A stretch of DNA of 64,000 nt from assembly GCF_005862305.2 (NCBI RefSeq), contig NZ_CP054021.1, positions 682,001-746,000 on the forward strand, read 5' to 3'. Below the pieces are notes generated by a model, which ran no database searches, was not told the DNA's origin, and worked only from the letters and a program-made list of their open reading frames with translations. The stretch's first letter is position 1. Each line of letters opens with the position of its first letter. The DNA is from Rhizobium indicum. GTDB lineage: Bacteria > Pseudomonadota > Alphaproteobacteria > Rhizobiales > Rhizobiaceae. This document shows positions 36,645 through 45,119 of the stretch, piece after piece. The translations under genes were made by a program, and so were the position numbers.

Positions 36645-37754
36645 TTACTCCGCTGCAGTCCCGATGACACCACGCTTGATCTGATCGGCCTCGATCGACT
36701 CGAAAAGCGCCCGGAAATTGCCTTCGCCGAAGCCTTCGTCGCCCTTGCGTTGGATGAATTCGAAGAAGATCGGGCCGATGACGGTCTTGGAGAAGATCTG
36801 CAGCAGGATTTTCGTCATGCCGCCATTCACCACACCTTCGCCATCGATGAGGATGCCGTGTTTCTTCATGCGTTCGACAGGTTCACTATGGCCGTTCACG
36901 CGTTCATAGGACATGTCGTAATAGGTCTCCGGCGGACCCGGCATGAAGCGCAGGCCGTTGTCGGCCAGCCTGTCGGTGGCGTTGTAAATATCCTCCGTTC
37001 CAACGGCAATGTGCTGGATGCCCTCACCCTTGTACTTCTTCAGATATTCCTCGATCTGGCTGGTGTCGTCCTTCGATTCATTCAGCGGAATGCGGATTTT
37101 CCCGCAGGGCGAGGTGATGGCGCGGCTCACCAGACCGGTGATGCGCCCATCGATATCGAAGAAGTGGATCTGCTTGAAATTGAACAGGTTTCGGTAAAAA
37201 TCCCACCACTTGTCCATATTGCCGCGGAAGACGTTGTGGGTGAGATGGTCGAGATAGTAGAAACCGATCCCGTCGGGCCGCGGGTTGCGCTCGCCTAGCC
37301 AATCGAACTCGGCATCGTAAACCGATCCCTTTGCCCCATAGGTCTCGACGAAATAGAGCAGCGAGCCGCCAATGCCGACAATCGCCGGGACGTCGAGCGT
37401 CTTGTCGTCCCCTTCATAGGGAACAGCGCCTTTTGACACCGCTTGGTCGAAGGCGTGCTTGGCGTCGACGACGCGCCAGGCCATCGATGGGGCGCAGGGA
37501 CCATGATTTGCGACGAAACGCGCGGCATGACTGCCGGGTTCGGCGTTCAGGACATAGTTGATATCACCCTGGCGCCAGACGGTGATGTCTTTCGTCTTGT
37601 GCTTGGCGACCGCAACATAGCCCATGCGTGTGAAGAGCTCGCGCAGCGTCTCGGGCTCAGGATGGGCGAACTCGACGAATTCGAAGCCGTCGGTGCCGGC
37701 CGGATTGTCGGCGGTGATTTCCGAGGGCGGCGCATCATGCGGGAAAGGACCCAT
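36645..37754 (-). CDS. hppD: 4-hydroxyphenylpyruvate dioxygenase
   Basis: A 369-residue non-haem iron dioxygenase of the vicinal-oxygen-chelate fold; converts 4-hydroxyphenylpyruvate to homogentisate. The iron facial triad is visible: His in DHLTHNV near residue 172, His in GIQHIAVG near 250, and Glu in FFEFIQRKG near 330. GGAGGA precedes the ATG at 37754. First gene of the hppD-hmgA-fah-maiA operon, divergent from an Lrp-type regulator. Confidence 0.96.
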   Translation of the reverse strand: MGPFPHDAPPSEITADNPAGTDGFEFVEFAHPEPETLRELFTRMGYVAVAKHKTKDITVWRQGDINYVLNAEPGSHAARFVANHGPCAPSMAWRVVDAKHAFDQAVSKGAVPYEGDDKTLDVPAIVGIGGSLLYFVETYGAKGSVYDAEFDWLGERNPRPDGIGFYYLDHLTHNVFRGNMDKWWDFYRNLFNFKQIHFFDIDGRITGLVSRAITSPCGKIRIPLNESKDDTSQIEEYLKKYKGEGIQHIAVGTEDIYNATDRLADNGLRFMPGPPETYYDMSYERVNGHSEPVERMKKHGILIDGEGVVNGGMTKILLQIFSKTVIGPIFFEFIQRKGDEGFGEGNFRALFESIEADQIKRGVIGTAAE

Positions 37755-37786
37755 TTTCTTTCCTCCAGAGGAGATTGCATTTGATA

Positions 37787-37824
37787 TGCAAAGTGTGGCC
37801 CAAAACGCGTGCAAAGTTCTTGCA
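37787..37824. promoter_or_regulatory. Operator region of hppD and its Lrp-type regulator
   Basis: TGCAA-AGTTC-TTGCA at 37810-37824 is a perfect 5-5-5 inverted repeat. A direct copy of the half-site (TGCAAAG) lies at 37787-37793, 23 bases before, about two helical turns. The layout fits cooperative Lrp/AsnC binding in the 130-base divergent spacer. Confidence 0.6.
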
Positions 37825-37884
37825 TTCTTTATGCTTCAGGAGGAGATTATGCACGATCCGTGAGTGTTTTGGAGATTTGGTGCA

Positions 37885-38364
37885 ATGGATGAGCCGCTCG
37901 ATAAATTGGATTTGCGTCTGCTCCAGGAACTTCAAAAAGACGGCAGGCTGACGAACAACGAATTGGGCGAGCGGATTGCGCTTTCACCGTCGCAATGCTC
38001 GCGCCGGCGAACGAGACTGGAGGCTGAAGGATATATCCGCAGCTACCGCGCCTACCTCGATCGGCAGAAGCTTGGTCTCGATATGCTGGTGGTCATCTCC
38101 GTGACGCTTGCGACCCATAATAGAGACAATGCCCGCCGATTTTCGCAGCTGATCAACGGGTTGCCGGAAGTTCTCGAAGCCTATGCGCTAACCGGTGAAA
38201 TGGATTATCACCTGACGGTCGCGACCCGCGGCCTCGCCGACCTCTCCAAATTCGTCAACGACGTGCTGTTGCCCCACGAGTCGGTGCAGCACGTGAAGAC
38301 ATCAATTGTCCTCGACACGCTGAAGACATTCGAGGGCTTTCCGGTGACGATGCCGGGCCATTGA
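37885..38364 (+). CDS. Lrp/AsnC family regulator of the homogentisate operon
   Basis: A 159-residue regulator: helix-turn-helix LTNNELGERIALSPSQCSRR near residues 22-42 and RAM domain from about 70, with LTGEMDYHLTV near 108. It is divergent from hppD, so it likely controls that operon in response to tyrosine or 4-hydroxyphenylpyruvate, as known for HpdR-type regulators in other rhizobia. The start is the ATG at 37885. Confidence 0.85.
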   Translation: MDEPLDKLDLRLLQELQKDGRLTNNELGERIALSPSQCSRRRTRLEAEGYIRSYRAYLDRQKLGLDMLVVISVTLATHNRDNARRFSQLINGLPEVLEAYALTGEMDYHLTVATRGLADLSKFVNDVLLPHESVQHVKTSIVLDTLKTFEGFPVTMPGH

Positions 38365-38419
38365 CATGGCGACAGCGCGACAATGATGCCGACGGCATCG
38401 CCCTGCGCAGATATCTTAA

Positions 38420-38881
38420 TCAGATCGGCAGTTCGGTCGAGAATTTCAGCTCGCGCAGCACAAAGCTCGAGACCACCGTGCGCACATGCGGGTTGCGCAT
38501 GAGATAGCGGGTCATGAAGGCTTCGTAGCTTTCCACGTCGCTTGCCCTTATCTTCAGCATGTAATCGAAGGCGCCTGACAGGGCGTAGCATTCCATGATC
38601 TCCGGCCGCTCCAGTACCACCGAAGCGAAAGATGCGACCGCCTCTTCGTGGTGATCCTCCAGCGTCACATGCGCGATGACGCAGAGCTTGAGATCGAGTT
38701 TTCCAGGATCGAGCAGCGTCACGCGCTTGCGGATGACGCCGTCGGCTTCCAGCTCTTGGATCTTCCGCCATGCCGAACTTTGCGACATGCCGGCCTTTTC
38801 CGCCAGATCGGCCAGCGAAAGGCTGCCGTCGGCCTGGACAAGCTGCAGAAGCTTGCGGCGGAAATTCCCAGGTTCTTTCAT
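38420..38881 (-). CDS. Lrp/AsnC family regulator divergent to phhA
   Basis: A 153-residue regulator with LSLADLAEKAGMSQSSAWRK (residues about 20-40) as helix-turn-helix and RAM domain from about 60, including YALSGAFDYML near 104. It is divergent from phhA with a perfect 18-base dyad in the 123-base spacer, so it probably controls phenylalanine hydroxylase. It is only distantly similar to the neighbouring regulator at 37885, so the pair is not a recent duplication. Confidence 0.85.
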   Translation of the reverse strand: MKEPGNFRRKLLQLVQADGSLSLADLAEKAGMSQSSAWRKIQELEADGVIRKRVTLLDPGKLDLKLCVIAHVTLEDHHEEAVASFASVVLERPEIMECYALSGAFDYMLKIRASDVESYEAFMTRYLMRNPHVRTVVSSFVLRELKFSTELPI

Positions 38882-38905
38882 TTTCTGCGTCGCTTCCGAG
38901 AATAT

Positions 38906-38923
38906 TTGCCATCACTATGGCAA
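38906..38923. promoter_or_regulatory. Operator palindrome between phhA and its Lrp-type regulator
   Basis: TTGCCAT-CACT-ATGGCAA is a perfect 7-4-7 inverted repeat, extended by A/T-rich flanks. It lies about 82 bases before the phhA start and 25 before that of the regulator. Confidence 0.65.
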
Positions 38924-39004
38924 TTTCCGGCACGAAAGAAAAGAAAATCCAGCTGAGACGGGGGATAATTGGAGGAATATCGCCGCATCTGGGAGGATGA
39001 GCTT

Positions 39005-39796
39005 ATGACCAAAGAAAGCAGCTACACCGCCAAATTACCCGGCCCGGACGGTCTCTATGACTACACCCCGGATGAAGATGCGATCTGGGGCGAACTTTAT
39101 CGGCGTCAGATGAAGCTGCTCGCGGATACCGCCTGCCGCGAATATCTGGACGGCGTCAAAATGCTGGGGCTGAAGCCGGGTAAGGTGCCTCAGCTTCTCG
39201 ACGTGAACAGACGCCTGAATGAGACAACCGGCTTCGGCGTCGAAGGCGTGCCGGCGCTCATTGCGCCCTCGCGCTTTTATGAGCTTCTGTCGCAAGGCAA
39301 ATTCCCGCTCGCAACCTTCCTGCGCCGTCGCGAGCATATCGACTATATCGAGGAACCGGATCTGTTCCACGAGGTCTTCGGCCACTGCCCCATGCTGACC
39401 AACCAGAGCTATGCCAATTTCGTCCGGCATTTCGGCGAAACGGCCGTCCGCCTCGGCAGGGGCTATTCATGGCACCTGTTCCGGATCTTCTGGTTCACCG
39501 TCGAATTCGGCCTGATCAATACGCCGCAAGGTCGCCGCTGCTTCGGTGCGGGCATCGTCTCATCGCCCAGCGAAGCGAAGGCAGCAATGGAAGGCAAGGC
39601 GTGCGAATTCCGGCCGTTCGATCTGCTGAGCGTGCTGAGGACGCCCTACCGGATCGATATCCTCCAGCCAATCTACTATGTCATCGACAGCTTCGCCGAT
39701 CTGGAAGCGATCGTGGAGCAGGATATCGAGGCCACCATCCTCAAGGCAAAATCACTGGGTGATTTCGCCCCCGCTTTCGAAGCCAAGGCTTCGTGA
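39005..39796 (+). CDS. phhA: Phenylalanine 4-monooxygenase
   Basis: A 263-residue bacterial phenylalanine hydroxylase, using tetrahydrobiopterin, Fe(II) and O2 to make tyrosine. Iron ligands are visible: DLFHEVFGHCPML near residue 118 (two His) and WFTVEFGLI near 163 (Glu). The catalytic-domain length fits bacterial PhhA (about 260-300). GGAGG precedes the ATG at 39005. No pterin-4a-carbinolamine dehydratase (phhB) or aromatic aminotransferase lies beside it. Confidence 0.95.
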   Translation: MTKESSYTAKLPGPDGLYDYTPDEDAIWGELYRRQMKLLADTACREYLDGVKMLGLKPGKVPQLLDVNRRLNETTGFGVEGVPALIAPSRFYELLSQGKFPLATFLRRREHIDYIEEPDLFHEVFGHCPMLTNQSYANFVRHFGETAVRLGRGYSWHLFRIFWFTVEFGLINTPQGRRCFGAGIVSSPSEAKAAMEGKACEFRPFDLLSVLRTPYRIDILQPIYYVIDSFADLEAIVEQDIEATILKAKSLGDFAPAFEAKAS

Positions 39797-39815
39797 ACCC
39801 CGATGATAGGGCGTT

Positions 39816-39842
39816 TTGCCTCGCCGCGGTGCGGCGAGGCAA
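39816..39842. terminator. Stem-loop terminator between phhA and the peroxidase gene
   Basis: TTGCCTCGCCGC and GCGGCGAGGCAA form a perfect 12-base stem around GGT. It lies between two convergent genes, so it probably ends both transcripts; U-runs are short. Confidence 0.7.
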
Positions 39843-39856
39843 CAGTCTTGCGAGCA

Positions 39857-41638
39857 CTATTGCATGACCGCCGCGAACCGCATCCACTTGGCGATCGAGT
39901 CGATCGGTGAGTTGTCCGGCATCTTGAGAGGGCTCTGACTGGGCGTGAACCCACGCGAAAGAGCCGAGTCCGGATCCGCAAGCAGCACGCCCACGAAGGT
40001 CGACGCCACGAGACAGCTCCCGACTTCGCCCAATCGATTTCCGCCTGCAGCCTCGGCTTCGGCCAGAATGTAGAACCAGAGCGGTGTACGTTCGTGGAAA
40101 CGCGATGCAGTGCCGGCGAGGAAGTTCTTCAGATCGGGCTTCGCGGCGAACAATGCTGAAACATCTTGGATCGGCGAGGACTGCACCGCGCCAGTCTGGT
40201 TGAGATGCTTGTGTAAAGCCTGACCCGTCGGGAGCCTGAGATTGTAGCCCCGACGAAGGTTCCGCCTTGCCAGGTTCTTGAACAACTCCTTGAGCTGTTG
40301 GTCGGCCTGGTCTTCGCCTTCCTTGAACAGCGTATGCAATGGCGGAGCAAGTTCCGTATCGATCCTCCTGGCAAGACGGGCCGGCTCCCCATCGCTCGCA
40401 TCATGGGGATCGGCTCCCGTAAAGCGCGTCCAGTCGATTATCCAATTCTTGGGCAGCTTCTTCTCGTCATCCAGCCTGCCGCCGCCGCCGGTGAACTCGA
40501 AAAGCAACCTCAAGGTGGCGCGCGGTAGAATACCTGTGCCCGGCCGCCCAAAGTTCTTGTTGTAGTCATAGAAGGTTCTGACCATGGAATGACCGAACCG
40601 ATAGGCTGCGGTGGAGAACTCCAACGGCAGAGCATTGCCGAGCCGGGTATTCTGCCTCCGGGCATCGAACTCGGCTCTGAATTTGAAGAAATGAGATGCC
40701 CGATCCTTGACGACGCGGTCCACCACAACCGGATCGCAAACGCCCTTGAGATATCCTTCTACAATCAACCATTGGTAATGGAGTCTTGTCAGAGCCTGCG
40801 CTGAGCTGAAATCGGCGATCCAGCCCGTATCATGCGATGCAAGATAGTCGACGGCCTTGTTATGGAACCGGAGAAAGCTCAGATGGAACTGCGCGACGAC
40901 GAGATTTTCATCGTTGCGATTATCCCCGATTATCGCCCGCTGGGGCAAGCTATCGGAGAATTTCTGAAACGCCTCGGGAGTCATCGCCGCCTGAGCCAGA
41001 CGTAAAGCCGCCTCCCGGACAGACGACTGGACCTGGCCATAACGAGGAAGGTCGCGATGTTCGTCGAGGTTGTCTGGAAGCGGCCCCGGATCGACGGCTG
41101 TCCCGACACGCATTTTGTTTGTCAGCGTCGGGTGGCGAAGGCCGGAGATCACTTTGACAACATCTGCATCGATCCCCTCGCCGACGGCAGATCCGCCGTA
41201 GACACTATCCAGATCGAAGCGGGGCGAGCGAGCATTCCTGAACTGACTCTCCACTGTCGACGAGGCGACAGGCGGGTGTGCGTTGACCATGCTCGAGATC
41301 GCCCCTTCGCGATCAGTTCGGGCCGTCAGCTCGTGATCCAGGAATTGTCCCCAATATGTGAAGACAGGCGGGAGCGCGGAATCTTCCGTCGGATCCTCGC
41401 TCGTCGGCGTCGCGACAACATCGATCATCATTTCGCCGAGCTCATCGAGCTCCCCAAGCGTTTCCGCCGTGTTGGGAAGGTAATTCTCTGGCGCATCTAA
41501 TGGCGGTACGAAATAACCGAAGTCAGCTTCTTCATCGACCGCGACGTCACCCGTCGCTGGCCGCCCGGCCCGAATGCTCGGCCCTGGAACTGCGCGCTCT
41601 TTCTCCGCACCCCCGTGCGATTGAAAAACGATTGCCAT
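39857..41638 (-). CDS. Animal-type haem peroxidase family protein
   Basis: A 593-residue protein of the peroxidase-cyclooxygenase superfamily. The distal His lies in TYWGQFLDHELT near residue 97, the catalytic Arg region in RYGQVQSSVREA near 200, and the proximal His in YRFGHSMVRTFYDYN near 345. There is no signal peptide in the N-terminal region (MAIVFQSHGGAEKER). Such bacterial members are scattered and mostly uncharacterised; some are fused to or exported with calcium repeats, which are absent here. The ATG at 41638 is preceded by GGAGG. The location next to a gene-poor A/T-richer patch suggests horizontal gain. Confidence 0.85.
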   Translation of the reverse strand: MAIVFQSHGGAEKERAVPGPSIRAGRPATGDVAVDEEADFGYFVPPLDAPENYLPNTAETLGELDELGEMMIDVVATPTSEDPTEDSALPPVFTYWGQFLDHELTARTDREGAISSMVNAHPPVASSTVESQFRNARSPRFDLDSVYGGSAVGEGIDADVVKVISGLRHPTLTNKMRVGTAVDPGPLPDNLDEHRDLPRYGQVQSSVREAALRLAQAAMTPEAFQKFSDSLPQRAIIGDNRNDENLVVAQFHLSFLRFHNKAVDYLASHDTGWIADFSSAQALTRLHYQWLIVEGYLKGVCDPVVVDRVVKDRASHFFKFRAEFDARRQNTRLGNALPLEFSTAAYRFGHSMVRTFYDYNKNFGRPGTGILPRATLRLLFEFTGGGGRLDDEKKLPKNWIIDWTRFTGADPHDASDGEPARLARRIDTELAPPLHTLFKEGEDQADQQLKELFKNLARRNLRRGYNLRLPTGQALHKHLNQTGAVQSSPIQDVSALFAAKPDLKNFLAGTASRFHERTPLWFYILAEAEAAGGNRLGEVGSCLVASTFVGVLLADPDSALSRGFTPSQSPLKMPDNSPIDSIAKWMRFAAVMQ

Positions 41639-42325
41639 TGGCAACACCCTCCGTTTTCCAGCCCGCGGGATAATTCATACACCTAGAACGCGAAGTCAAC
41701 TAATCATATTGGGCTATTATTCATCTTAAAGTTGGTAAATTACCGGTAAAGCTCAGTCGATGTCTGTGCGGATTCAGCGCACTCGTTTTTTGCGCATCGT
41801 ATTCCCTGCCCCGCGGTTGGCGCCTCGCTATAAGCGGTGCCATTGCCAGTATCGCCGGCGCTTTTCGCGGCAAGTCCGTTATTGCACGGCAGTATCGATA
41901 ATCGGACAGAGCCGCCTCAGGCACAAAAATAGCGAGGAAATACAATGGGGAGGAGATGTAGAAGTATAGGTTACCTGAAAAGCAATGAAACGCCGGCGAA
42001 CGACCGCTAGAATTTTCATTTGCCAACTCAACAATAAGATGTATATTTGCCGCCGAGATTTCGGCCAGGGGAAGTACATCCCGAAATCGACCTACAAGGT
42101 ACAATTTATTATGCTTGCCTGCCGAACGCTCCAATTTTCGGTTGGCGAAGCTTTGTGTTCTCGCGGCAAGTCAGCGGAAAAAACATCTAGTCAATCCGCA
42201 TCGATCTACCTGCGGGGCCGCCGCTGTCCCGACCGCGAGTTTCGGTTCGATTAACGGGTATGCCGCACCGAGCTTGCGGCTTTTGTATTGCTTTCAAACC
42301 GTGAAAGATGGGGAGAGTTGGTATC
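41639..42325. other. Gene-poor, A/T-richer spacer of about 690 bases
   Basis: No gene, RNA or repeat can be supported. The base composition is visibly more A/T-rich than the flanks (for example 41690-41760 and 41985-42115). Two open frames (41721-42134 minus, 41985-42254 plus) overlap each other and lack family motifs. The drop in G+C beside the peroxidase and subtilisin genes suggests an accessory insertion, but no transposase, integrase or attachment-site duplication is visible. Confidence 0.5.
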
Positions 42326-43681
42326 ATGGCGAAATCAACGCGAGGCAGGGTCAACGCACCGGGCGACGGCACATCGGGTCTTGGCATGGTGGTGCGATTT
42401 ACACCCAAAGCAAGGAGCGAGGGTGTACAGCAACTCGAAAAAGGTGGCTTCCGTGTCGCGTCGTCCAAAGATTTTCGCAGCGCCGTGGCGGTGCCAAATG
42501 ATTTCGATGGCGCTGATGTTCAGTACTTCGAACGTTTCGGAATCGCAATTGTGCGCCGGGACGGCGAGAGACTGAAGCCCATGTTGCAAAATGCCATGCA
42601 GCGGAAGGTCGTCAGCGCGGCTCGGCCGGAGCGATCCTATCGTGCCCTCGGCGGCCCGCTGACGAAGCGGCTAGACCTCGCACAGGCAACGGTGGGCGGC
42701 GTTGCATCCCCTTTGGACCGTGATTACCTGCTCGGCTATCGTGACGCCGTGAACGAACTGGTCGATCGCTTATTGGGCAAAAAGGGGGCAGAGGGGCTTG
42801 TCGCCCGGGCCGCCTTTGACGAGACCGGCAACACCTGGGGACTGCAGGCTGTCAGGGCTATCGAAGGTGAGCTGAGCGGGGCCGGCATCAAGGTAGCAGT
42901 ACTGGACACCGGATTTGACGAAACTCATCAGGATTTTGTCGGCCGTTCAGTCACCAAGAAGCTCTTTGCAACACGTAGTTCCGAAGGCGACGTTCACGGT
43001 CACGGAACGCATTGCATCGGTACGGCATGCGGTCCATTACGACCGACCAGCGGCCCACGTTACGGCGTCGCCTATGAGGCGGAAATCTATGCTGGAAAGG
43101 TGCTGGGCGACGATGGCTTCGGTACCGACCGGTCGATCATTGCCGGCATGGAATGGGCGCTGGATGAAGGTTGCCATGTTATTTCGATGTCGTTAGGCGC
43201 TGCAACGCAAATTGGAGATGCGCCAAGTGACGACTACGAGCAAATTGGGCAGGTATGTTTAGATGCGGGAACTTTAGTTGTTGCCGCCGCTGGGAACGAA
43301 AGTACTCGTCCTCAACAGATTAATCCAGTTGGTTCTCCGGCCAACGCGTCCACGATCCTGGGAGTCAGCGCCGTGGATCGCTCCTTCGCGCCGGCATCGT
43401 TCTCATGCGGCGGTTTGAATCCTGGTCAGGAAGTGGACATTGCCGCTCCTGGCGTCGATATATTTTCGAGCTTGCCCGATGACAAGTATGACCGGTGGGA
43501 TGGCACCAGCATGGCGACCCCACATGTTGCCGGCGTTGCGGCTCTTATTGCTCAGTCTGATCCGAAGTTTCGCGGATGGGCGCTATGGGCGCGCTTGATT
43601 CAGCTTACAAAGCCTCTATCTTCCTCTGCTAGGGATGTTGGCAAGGGCCTGCTCCAGGCAAGAGGAAGCGGCGAGGTATGA
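42326..43681 (+). CDS. S8 (subtilisin) family serine peptidase
   Basis: A 451-residue peptidase. The catalytic triad is intact: Asp in VAVLDTGFDETH near residue 195, His in GHGTHCIGT near 229, and Ser in GTSMATPHVAG near 395, with the oxyanion Asn in AAGNES near 325. No signal peptide is visible. The first 110 residues form an I9-like propeptide region (YFERFGIAIVRRDGERL near 75). The reading starts at the ATG at 42326 after a GGGAGAG. The stop overlaps the start of a small gene encoding a further I9-like protein (ATGA), so the two are translationally coupled. Confidence 0.88.
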   Translation: MAKSTRGRVNAPGDGTSGLGMVVRFTPKARSEGVQQLEKGGFRVASSKDFRSAVAVPNDFDGADVQYFERFGIAIVRRDGERLKPMLQNAMQRKVVSAARPERSYRALGGPLTKRLDLAQATVGGVASPLDRDYLLGYRDAVNELVDRLLGKKGAEGLVARAAFDETGNTWGLQAVRAIEGELSGAGIKVAVLDTGFDETHQDFVGRSVTKKLFATRSSEGDVHGHGTHCIGTACGPLRPTSGPRYGVAYEAEIYAGKVLGDDGFGTDRSIIAGMEWALDEGCHVISMSLGAATQIGDAPSDDYEQIGQVCLDAGTLVVAAAGNESTRPQQINPVGSPANASTILGVSAVDRSFAPASFSCGGLNPGQEVDIAAPGVDIFSSLPDDKYDRWDGTSMATPHVAGVAALIAQSDPKFRGWALWARLIQLTKPLSSSARDVGKGLLQARGSGEV

Positions 43682-43908
43682 CGACCGATAAGATTGAAGT
43701 TACCATTCGGATCGACAAAAACGAGGCCCGCAGTTTGGGAGAGGTCGTCGGCGACTTGAAGTCGCAAGGCCTCGAACAGGTGCAAAGCCACGAGCGCTTC
43801 ATGATTGTCAACGGTACTGTCAATCCTGATGCGCTCGATGCGCTTCGCGCGGTAAAGGGAGTCGCTTCAGTTCGGCAAGATGCTGCATACAAGACTCAAG
43901 CAAACTGA
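43678..43908 (+). CDS. Small I9-like protein, probable inhibitor or chaperone of the adjacent subtilisin
   Basis: A 76-residue protein: strand (IEVTIRIDKN), helix (SLGEVVGDLKSQGLEQ), strand (RFMIVNGTV), helix (PDALDALRAVKG), strand (VASVRQDAAY). This beta-alpha-beta-beta-alpha-beta order matches the ferredoxin-like fold of I9 subtilisin propeptides and stand-alone inhibitors, including the C-terminal tail that would enter the active site. Start and stop overlap the subtilisin gene (ATGA). The fold assignment rests on predicted pattern only. Confidence 0.6.
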   Translation: MTTDKIEVTIRIDKNEARSLGEVVGDLKSQGLEQVQSHERFMIVNGTVNPDALDALRAVKGVASVRQDAAYKTQAN

Positions 43909-43998
43909 TCATGCAGGCGGCACGGCCTATGCGCAGGCGCTGAGCAGGAAGTCGTCAGTGAGAAGCAGAGAAGAGTGGGATTTTCAATATCTTCCCCC

Positions 43999-44991
43999 TC
44001 ATTTCGGCGTGGCTGAACTTCGATTGACGAAGTCCACCACGACCCCTGGCTTGACCATAGCCGCCAACTCTTCGGCATCCCAGTTCGTCAGCCGCACGCA
44101 GCCATGCGATCCCACCTTGTCGATGAGCTTCGGCTCCGGTGTCCCATGTATCCCATAGGTGGGCTCGGTCAGGTCGATCCAGACCGTGCCAACAGGACCG
44201 TTCGGCCCTTTCGGGATCGTCAGGACCTTGTTGTTCTTTCCCTGCTTGAAGTTGCGCTTCGGGTCATATCTGTAGACCGGCATCCGCGCGACGCCCTTGA
44301 CCTTGTGCTTGCCTGACGGCGACGGGTTGTCTTCGCTTCCGATCGTTGCGGGATAGACTGCAAGCAGCGATCCATCCGCGGCATAGGCGAGCACCTGCCC
44401 CGTCTTCCTGTCAGCCTCGATCCTCTTGGCCTTTCCTTCCCTTGGAGGACCGGGGTTCACAACCCACACCGTGTCGCCAGGAGCAAACTGTGAAGCCGGG
44501 TTGAGCGCATGCACGAGATCGATCCCCATGTGGAACCGCTCGGATAGCTTCTCCGCAACGCTCGTATATCCCAAGCTCCGCATCTTTGCCTTCTCGCCAT
44601 AGTCTTCAGGGATCTCGTCAACGAGACCCGCGGCATCCTCTGCCGAGACGACATAACTCTCAACGATAGGAGCATTGCCTTCCAGGCGGGAGGCGACCTC
44701 AGGATCCAGCCTCCCGTCGACAGGCAGATTGTTCATCGCCTCGAAGCCGGCCACGGCCTTGTCGACGTTTTCGCCGGCGAGGCCATCGATCACGCCGGGA
44801 GACGATCCTGCGAGGTCGAGCAGAACCTGAAGACGGACGATCGCCGGGTCAGGATCTCCCGGCCCAGATTTCTCAGTCCCGATGGACGCAATCGACACGG
44901 TATTGATGTCTTCGGGTCGGAGTTCCCGCGCGGCGGCACCGCCAACGGAGAAGGCCAGAGCGAGCAGCGACATCGGCAGGGCTGTTTTCAT
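43999..44991 (-). CDS. L,D-transpeptidase (YkuD domain), exported
   Basis: A 330-residue protein. A signal peptide (TALPMSLLALAFSVGGAAA) is followed by a peptidoglycan-binding-like segment with IVRLQVLLDLAGSSPGVIDG near residue 50, a LysM-like part near 130-170 (FAPGDTVWV), and the YkuD catalytic domain. The active-site motif is HGTPEP then SHGCVRLTNWDA near 300 (His and Cys). It forms 3-3 crosslinks or attaches lipoproteins in the periplasm. The ATG at 44991 is preferred over a TTG three codons earlier. Confidence 0.92.
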   Translation of the reverse strand: MKTALPMSLLALAFSVGGAAARELRPEDINTVSIASIGTEKSGPGDPDPAIVRLQVLLDLAGSSPGVIDGLAGENVDKAVAGFEAMNNLPVDGRLDPEVASRLEGNAPIVESYVVSAEDAAGLVDEIPEDYGEKAKMRSLGYTSVAEKLSERFHMGIDLVHALNPASQFAPGDTVWVVNPGPPREGKAKRIEADRKTGQVLAYAADGSLLAVYPATIGSEDNPSPSGKHKVKGVARMPVYRYDPKRNFKQGKNNKVLTIPKGPNGPVGTVWIDLTEPTYGIHGTPEPKLIDKVGSHGCVRLTNWDAEELAAMVKPGVVVDFVNRSSATPK

Positions 44992-45119
44992 GGACGACAA
45001 ATGGCCGGCGGCGCAACTTGTTCCAGTGCAAACAGAGCCAGGCGGGTGTTCACGATGATTTCAATGTCCAGCCTCAGCAAATTCAGTACAACGGCCATTC
45101 GATCCGAAGGAGCTCGTGA

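Noticed and set aside
37861..38364. Two neighbouring Lrp genes (37885 and 38420) as a tandem duplication
   Set aside because: They are in convergent orientation and the amino-acid sequences differ strongly outside the fold's fixed positions.
41721..42134. Open frame on the minus strand (137 codons) in the gap before the subtilisin gene
   Set aside because: No family motif, no convincing ribosome site, and it is cut by a competing frame on the other strand; the stretch is A/T-richer and appears non-coding.
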